From: Oscillospiraceae bacterium
Lineage (GTDB): Bacteria > Bacillota > Clostridia > Oscillospirales > Ruminococcaceae
Direction: 5' to 3'
DNA length: 37,086 bases
Assembly (NCBI GenBank): GCA_017548485.1
Contig: JAFYZY010000189.1
Location: 1-37,086 of the forward strand
In this document: one piece after another, positions 33,211 through 37,086 of the stretch
Layout of the letters: the number at the start of each line of letters is the position of its first letter
Position numbering within the stretch: the stretch's first letter is position 1
Notes under the pieces: generated by a model
Seen by the model: the letters and a program-made list of their open reading frames with translations, nothing else
Told to the model about the DNA's origin: nothing
Databases searched by the model: none
Position numbers and translations under genes: made by a program

Positions 33211-34044
33211 ATGCCGGAGTATAACGGGATAGATCCTTCCTGTCCGTTTGACGCGTCCGAATATGCTTCAAGGCCGGCCCCCGGGACGGCTAAGGGAAGA
33301 GTGGACGTCAGGTGGATACTGGCTGAAGCAGACGGGTATTACGCGAAGAACGACCCGGCAGGAGCGGAAAAGATGCTGGAGGAGCAGCTGAGCACAGCGG
33401 AGGAACTGAATGACCGGGAAGGAAAACTCGGCATCCTGAACGAACTTCTGGGGTGTTACAGGAAGACCGGCAACGCGGAAGCAGGTCTCAGGACTGCAGG
33501 CGAGAGCACGAAGCTCGTCAGCGGGCTCGGAATGGAAGGGACCGTTACGGCAGGAACGGTGTATCTCAATGCAGCCACCACCATGCGTGAGTTCGGAAGG
33601 GCGGAGGACGCGGTCAGATACTACGATACCGCCGCAAGGGCATACGCAGCCAATCTCGATCCGGGAGATTACAGATTCGCCGGGCTGTACAACAACTACG
33701 CGGCCTGCATGGAAGCCTGCGGAGATCACAGGTCGGCGGAAGATTATTATAAGCGCGCTCTCGCTGTGATAAGCAGACTCAGAGACTGTGCGCTGGAGGA
33801 AGCGGTCACATGCGTCAATCTGGCGTGCATGTACGGAGATCTCGACAGCGAGGATGAGAGGATAGAGGAATACCTGATGAGGGCCAGAAGGCTCTTCGAC
33901 AGAGAGGATGTCCCCAGAGACGGCTACTACGCGTTCAACGCCATGAAATGCGTCGACGCCTTCTCTCATTTCGGATTCTTCAGGGACGCAAAGGAACTCA
34001 GGCTCAGGGCAGAGGAGATATATGGAATACTACAGAAAAGCTAA
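33211..34044 (+). CDS. TPR-repeat protein
   Basis: 277 residues, from ATG 33211 with GAGGAGG 8 nt upstream; the frame is open to 33121 but that ATG lies inside the divergent promoter. From about residue 33 on it is helical tetratricopeptide repeats, with typical segments such as AEKMLEEQLSTAEELNDREG, GRAEDAVRYYDTAARAYAAN, NNYAACMEACGDHRSAEDYYKRAL and VNLACMYGDL. No signal peptide, so cytoplasmic. TPRs bind partner proteins, and the likeliest partner is the DUF4037 protein whose gene begins 23 nt before this one ends. Confidence 0.82.
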   Translation: MPEYNGIDPSCPFDASEYASRPAPGTAKGRVDVRWILAEADGYYAKNDPAGAEKMLEEQLSTAEELNDREGKLGILNELLGCYRKTGNAEAGLRTAGESTKLVSGLGMEGTVTAGTVYLNAATTMREFGRAEDAVRYYDTAARAYAANLDPGDYRFAGLYNNYAACMEACGDHRSAEDYYKRALAVISRLRDCALEEAVTCVNLACMYGDLDSEDERIEEYLMRARRLFDREDVPRDGYYAFNAMKCVDAFSHFGFFRDAKELRLRAEEIYGILQKS

Positions 34045-34960
34045 GATGCTGTTCCTCTCGAAGGGAAGAAGCGCGATAACGGAGTTCTTCCCGTATGCCG
34101 ACGACCGTCTGGCCGCAGGTCTGGTGGGGCAGGGCAGCGAGTGTTTCGGATATGACGACGGGATCTCCGCCGACCATGATTTCGTCCCGGGTTTCTGCAT
34201 ATGGCTCAGCGACGAAGACTATGCGCGGTACGGCAGCACACTGCAGGACGTGTACGATTCGCTTATTGCGGAGGAGTACCCGGATTCCGTGAACATGAAG
34301 ACCAGCGCGGGAGCGATAAAGCGCAGAGGCGTGTTCTCCGTGGACGGGTTCTATGAGAGTCTCATAGGCTGCCCGGGAGTCCCGCAGAACAACATGGTCT
34401 ACATGGCAATTCCTCAGTACGCGCTGGCTGAAGCCACTAACGGATGGGTGTTCGAGGATGAGAGCGGCGAGTTCAGCGCGATAAGAAGAGAACTGCTCAA
34501 GGGATATCCGGAGGATGTCAGGAAGGCAAAGCTCGCGTCGTCGCTTCTGCTGATGGCTCAGAGCGGGCAGTACAATTTCCAGCGGTGCGTGAATCACGGA
34601 GAGGAGTCCGCGGCCGTGCTGGCGCTCTCCACATTTGTCAGAGAGAGCATAAAGGCCGCTTTTCTGCTGGAGCACAGTTATGCTCCGTATTATAAATGGG
34701 CTTTCCGCAGACTGAGGGAACTGCCCGGTATGAACATGCTGGACGCGTCGCTGGAGTACATCCTTCTCGGAAGCAACGAGGGGAGAGGGGTCGTTCAGAA
34801 GATCCGCGCAGTGGAGCGGGTGGCATCCTATTTCACGTCCCGTCTGCGCGACGAGGGACTGTCGTCTTCCGAAAGTGATTACCTTGAGCCGCACGCTTAT
34901 GAGGTCAGGGAGAAGATCGGAGACAGCGCCATCAGGAACACGTCCATCTTCTCTGAATAA
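34022..34960 (+). CDS. DUF4037 nucleotidyltransferase-like protein
   Basis: 312 residues. An N-terminal segment at 38-54 reads GSECFGYDDGISADHDF, resembling the GS...D-x-D motif of polymerase-beta-type nucleotidyltransferases; PGFCIWLSDEDYARYG and YPDSVNMKTS follow, typical of DUF4037. The C-terminal half is mostly helical. Relatives include aminoglycoside-type and MNT-type nucleotidyltransferases, but target and activity are unknown. The 23-nt overlap with the TPR gene, with AGAGGAG before the ATG, implies coupled translation and probably a complex. Confidence 0.72.
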   Translation: MEYYRKAKMLFLSKGRSAITEFFPYADDRLAAGLVGQGSECFGYDDGISADHDFVPGFCIWLSDEDYARYGSTLQDVYDSLIAEEYPDSVNMKTSAGAIKRRGVFSVDGFYESLIGCPGVPQNNMVYMAIPQYALAEATNGWVFEDESGEFSAIRRELLKGYPEDVRKAKLASSLLLMAQSGQYNFQRCVNHGEESAAVLALSTFVRESIKAAFLLEHSYAPYYKWAFRRLRELPGMNMLDASLEYILLGSNEGRGVVQKIRAVERVASYFTSRLRDEGLSSSESDYLEPHAYEVREKIGDSAIRNTSIFSE

Positions 34961-34972
34961 CGCAGAAACAGA

Positions 34973-35004
34973 AAAGCACGGCGAACCGACTATCGCCGTG
35001 CTTT
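34973..35004. terminator. Bidirectional terminator hairpin
   Basis: Twelve-base-pair stem AAAGCACGGCGA/TCGCCGTGCTTT with an 8-nt loop, between the convergent DUF4037 and Rrf2 genes. Confidence 0.85.
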
Positions 35005-35026
35005 GATATTAATTATTCTGAATGGT

Positions 35027-35428
35027 CTATGAGTTTATCAGGTCGCTGAGTTTCTTGCCGAAGAAATAATCGTGGGTGATCCTGTCGTATTCAGCCCACA
35101 GAGGGAGAGACCTGCATTCCGCTGCCCTGGGGCACGGCTCCGAACCTGCGGCGAGGCACGCCACCGGCGCGAGAGGGCCTTCTGTCAGTTCCAGGATCTC
35201 TCCGACGCTGTATTCATCTGGCTTCCTGCAGAGTCGGTAACCGCCGCCCTTGCCGCTGGCGCCGGAAATGAGGCCACCTTTTACAAGATCCTTTACTATG
35301 ATCTCTAGATACTTTTTGGATATTCCTTCTCTGGAGGCTATGTCCTTCAACGGAATATAACTGCCGTTATCGTATTCCGCGAGATCCGACATCACTCTTA
35401 CTGCGTATCTGCCCCTGGTAGATATCAT
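35027..35428 (-). CDS. iscR: Rrf2-family iron-sulfur transcription regulator (IscR-like)
   Basis: 133 residues. The winged helix begins MISTRGRYAVRVMSDLAEY, with IASREGISKKYLEIIVKDL as recognition region and GKGGGYRL as wing. Three cysteines, C91, C99 and C105, match the [2Fe-2S] ligands of E. coli IscR (C92, C98, C104). With a cluster it would repress Fe-S assembly genes. It diverges from the nifS-like and nifU-like genes, and its own promoter overlaps their operator region. GGAGG precedes the ATG. Confidence 0.92.
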   Translation of the reverse strand: MISTRGRYAVRVMSDLAEYDNGSYIPLKDIASREGISKKYLEIIVKDLVKGGLISGASGKGGGYRLCRKPDEYSVGEILELTEGPLAPVACLAAGSEPCPRAAECRSLPLWAEYDRITHDYFFGKKLSDLINS

Positions 35429-35459
35429 AGACTGTTCCCTCCATGTTTTGCTTTTGCCT

Positions 35460-35489
35460 ATTATACCGCAGGGTAAATAGGTGAATCAA
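35460..35489 (-). promoter_or_regulatory. Promoter of the Rrf2 gene
   Basis: On the minus strand TTGATT (35489-35484), 18 nt, TATAAT (35465-35460). Confidence 0.75.
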
Positions 35490-35523
35490 GACCAATTACC
35501 TATTGACATAGTAGGCGAATAGC
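35476..35523. promoter_or_regulatory. Candidate IscR-type operator
   Basis: AATAGGT (35476-35482) and ACCTATT (35498-35504) form a perfect 7-bp inverted repeat with a 15-nt spacer; a third similar copy, AGTAGGCGAAT, starts at 35510. The copies overlap the -35 boxes of both divergent promoters. Confidence 0.6.
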
Positions 35524-35532
35524 GGGTATCAT
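35503..35532 (+). promoter_or_regulatory. Promoter of the nifS-nifU-like operon
   Basis: TTGACA (35503-35508), 18 nt, TATCAT (35527-35532). Confidence 0.82.
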
Positions 35533-35572
35533 TTATCACAGAGAATAACTAAACAGCAAGGAGAAAAAAGAC

Positions 35573-36757
35573 GTGATATATGCTGATAATGCTGCAACGA
35601 CAAAGATGAGCGAGGCAGCCATCAGGGAACTGGTAGCAGTCAATGAGAACACTTTCGGAAATCCCTCGACGCTTTACAGCATAGGGCAGAGCGCCAAGGA
35701 AGTTCTGGAGAAGGCGAGAGAGAGAGTTGCCGCCGTCATCGGGGCTGAGCCTAATGAGATATATTTCACCTCAGGCGGTAGCGAAGCGGACAATCAGGCT
35801 ATAATATCCGCTGCCGAGAACGGCAGAAAAAGCGGAAAGATGCATATCGTGTCGACCGCTTTCGAACACCATGCGGTACTTCACACGCTTGAGAAGCTGA
35901 GGAAGGAAGGTTTCGATATCACGCTTCTTGATGTTCATGAGAACGGGATCGTGATACCTTCCGAAGTCGAGGAAGCGATAAAGGACGACACCTGTCTTGT
36001 CACGGTCATGTTTGCGAACAATGAGATAGGAACGATACAGCCGATAAGTGAGATAGGCGAGATCTGCAGAAGGAAGGGAGTACCTTTCCATACCGACGCA
36101 GTACAGGCTATGGGACATACCGCGGTCAATGTGAACGACCTCAAGGTCGATATGCTTTCCGCATCGGCTCACAAGTTCCACGGCCCCAAGGGAGTGGGAT
36201 TCCTCTACGCCAGAAAAGGCATGAGGCTTACGAACCTCATAGAAGGCGGCGAGCAGGAGAGAGGAAAGAGAGCGGGAACAGAGAATGTCCCCGGGATCGC
36301 GGCCATGGCAGTGGCTCTTGAAGAGGCTGTCGGCAACATGCAGGAATACGCGGACCGACTGACCCCGATAAGAGACAGGATCATTGACGGGTTAAGCAGG
36401 ATCCCTCATTCAGCCCTCAACGGCGATGCAGTCAGGAGACTTCCCGGCAACATCAATTTCTGTTTTGAAGGCATAGAAGGAGAATCGCTTCTCCTGCTGC
36501 TGGATGACAGAGGGATACAGGCTTCTTCCGGCAGCGCCTGTACATCCGGGTCGCTGGATCCCAGCCATGTGCTTCTGGCGATTGGAAGGGTCCACGACGT
36601 TGCGCACGGTTCTCTGAGACTGAGCATCGGAGAGGACATAACGGAAGAGGATGCGGACTATATAGTCAAGTCTGTCGGCGAAGTAGTCGATTATCTCAGA
36701 AGCTTCTCCCCGGTGTGGAGAGACCTGATGAACGGAAAAGCGCAGTTTATACTTTGA
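35573..36757 (+). CDS. nifS: Cysteine desulfurase (NifS/IscS type)
   Basis: 394 residues, starting at GTG with AAGGAG 9 nt upstream. It takes sulfur from cysteine through a PLP cofactor and hands it to the scaffold. PLP lysine K201 lies in SASAHKFHGPKGVG; the HTDAVQ segment precedes it; the persulfide cysteine is C323 in SSGSACTSGS, the long-loop group I form. EHHA near residue 101 is the conserved PLP-stacking site. It is followed 15 nt later by its scaffold partner. Confidence 0.96.
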   Translation: MIYADNAATTKMSEAAIRELVAVNENTFGNPSTLYSIGQSAKEVLEKARERVAAVIGAEPNEIYFTSGGSEADNQAIISAAENGRKSGKMHIVSTAFEHHAVLHTLEKLRKEGFDITLLDVHENGIVIPSEVEEAIKDDTCLVTVMFANNEIGTIQPISEIGEICRRKGVPFHTDAVQAMGHTAVNVNDLKVDMLSASAHKFHGPKGVGFLYARKGMRLTNLIEGGEQERGKRAGTENVPGIAAMAVALEEAVGNMQEYADRLTPIRDRIIDGLSRIPHSALNGDAVRRLPGNINFCFEGIEGESLLLLLDDRGIQASSGSACTSGSLDPSHVLLAIGRVHDVAHGSLRLSIGEDITEEDADYIVKSVGEVVDYLRSFSPVWRDLMNGKAQFIL

Positions 36758-36772
36758 GAAGGAGAAAATAAA

Positions 36773-37086
36773 ATGGCACTCTACAGTGAAAAGGTGATGG
36801 ATCATTTCAGGAATCCCCGCAATGTCGGAGTGATAGAAGACGCCAACGGCATCGGAGAGGTCGGGAACGCGAAATGCGGCGACATCATGAAGATGTACCT
36901 GAAGATAGAAGATGATATCATCAAGGACGTAAAGTTCGAGACGTTCGGATGCGGAAGCGCTATCGCTTCCAGTTCCATGGCGACCGAGCTTATCAAGGGA
37001 AAACCGGTAGCGGATGCAATGAAACTGACGAATAAAGCCGTCACAGAAGCGCTCGACGGTCTGCCGGCCTATAAGCTGCACTGTTC
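36773..37086 (+). CDS. nifU: Fe-S cluster scaffold protein NifU/IscU type (3' partial)
   Basis: 104 residues are visible before the window ends with no stop. LYSEKVMDHFRNPRNVG is the family opening. Two of the cluster ligands are seen in NAKCGD (C35) and FGCGSAIASSS; a further Cys follows a His at the cut end (YKLHC). The scaffold receives sulfur from the upstream desulfurase and assembles [2Fe-2S] or [4Fe-4S] clusters. AAGGAG precedes the ATG. Whether it ends as a short IscU-like or extended NifU-like protein cannot be seen. Confidence 0.95.
   Translation, partial: MALYSEKVMDHFRNPRNVGVIEDANGIGEVGNAKCGDIMKMYLKIEDDIIKDVKFETFGCGSAIASSSMATELIKGKPVADAMKLTNKAVTEALDGLPAYKLHC

Noticed and set aside
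1-37086. CRISPR arrays, insertion sequences, phage genes, tRNA or rRNA genes
   Set aside because: I looked for repeated spacer-like units, transposase motifs, terminal repeats and tRNA-like cloverleaf ends and saw none.

Overview
This is a chromosomal housekeeping segment from a member of the Bacillota, most likely an anaerobic class Clostridia bacterium. The gene orders are typical of that group: infC-rpmI-rplT; nadD-yqeK-LCP-rsfS-leuS; holB-ricT-...-trmN6-rsmI. Other pointers are strong TTGACA/TATAAT promoters with GGAGG ribosome-binding sites, and a PerR-rubrerythrin-thioredoxin-desulfoferrodoxin cluster of the kind strict anaerobes use against oxygen. Base composition looks moderately GC-rich by eye (not computed). 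I see no mobile element, phage gene, CRISPR array, tRNA or rRNA. I cannot name the species.

Layout. Positions 1-1734: the 3' part of a membrane cyclophilin fused to an N-terminal sigma-region-4-like segment, converging on a membrane-anchored DUF4230 protein. 1857-3252: the infC-rpmI-rplT ribosomal operon behind a strong promoter and a leader with a terminator/antiterminator switch; infC appears to start at AUA. 3278-19741: one very long co-directional operon of 14 genes (TrmH-type RNA methyltransferase, topA, trmFO, rnc, Elp3-like radical SAM protein, smc, ftsY, rdgB, yhbY, nadD, yqeK, an LCP-like protein, rsfS, leuS), many overlapping by 1-11 nt, ending at a hairpin terminator. 19758-22546: a yybP-ykoY manganese riboswitch with an overlapping terminator, controlling a P2A-type Ca2+/Mn2+ ATPase. 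22580-22862: rpsU (S21) with a full-consensus promoter. 22882-28483: an endonuclease IV-like protein, an M24 peptidase, holB, ricT, a 56-residue ferredoxin with its own promoter and terminator, a TrmN6-like methyltransferase and rsmI. 28480-31371: a YfcE-type phosphoesterase, an EamA transporter on the minus strand, and a divergently transcribed PlsC-like acyltransferase containing a zinc ribbon. 31387-33149: the minus-strand perR-rbr-trx-dfx oxidative-stress operon. 33138-35004: a divergent pair, a TPR protein and a DUF4037 nucleotidyltransferase-like protein. 35027-37086: an IscR-like Rrf2 repressor diverging from a NifS-type cysteine desulfurase and a NifU/IscU-type scaffold cut by the window end.

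How it fits together. Most genes serve the core information machinery: translation initiation and ribosome assembly, tRNA/rRNA modification, chromosome supercoiling and condensation, membrane targeting, nucleotide-pool sanitation and NAD synthesis. Around them sit small, locally regulated stress and metal modules: Mn2+ export by riboswitch, peroxide defence by PerR, and Fe-S cluster supply by an IscR-like sensor. The most worthwhile leads are the infC AUA start with its leader switch, the sigma-like/cyclophilin fusion, the TPR-DUF4037 pair sharing a promoter region with perR, and the acyltransferase/zinc-ribbon protein with an inverted-repeat operator candidate.
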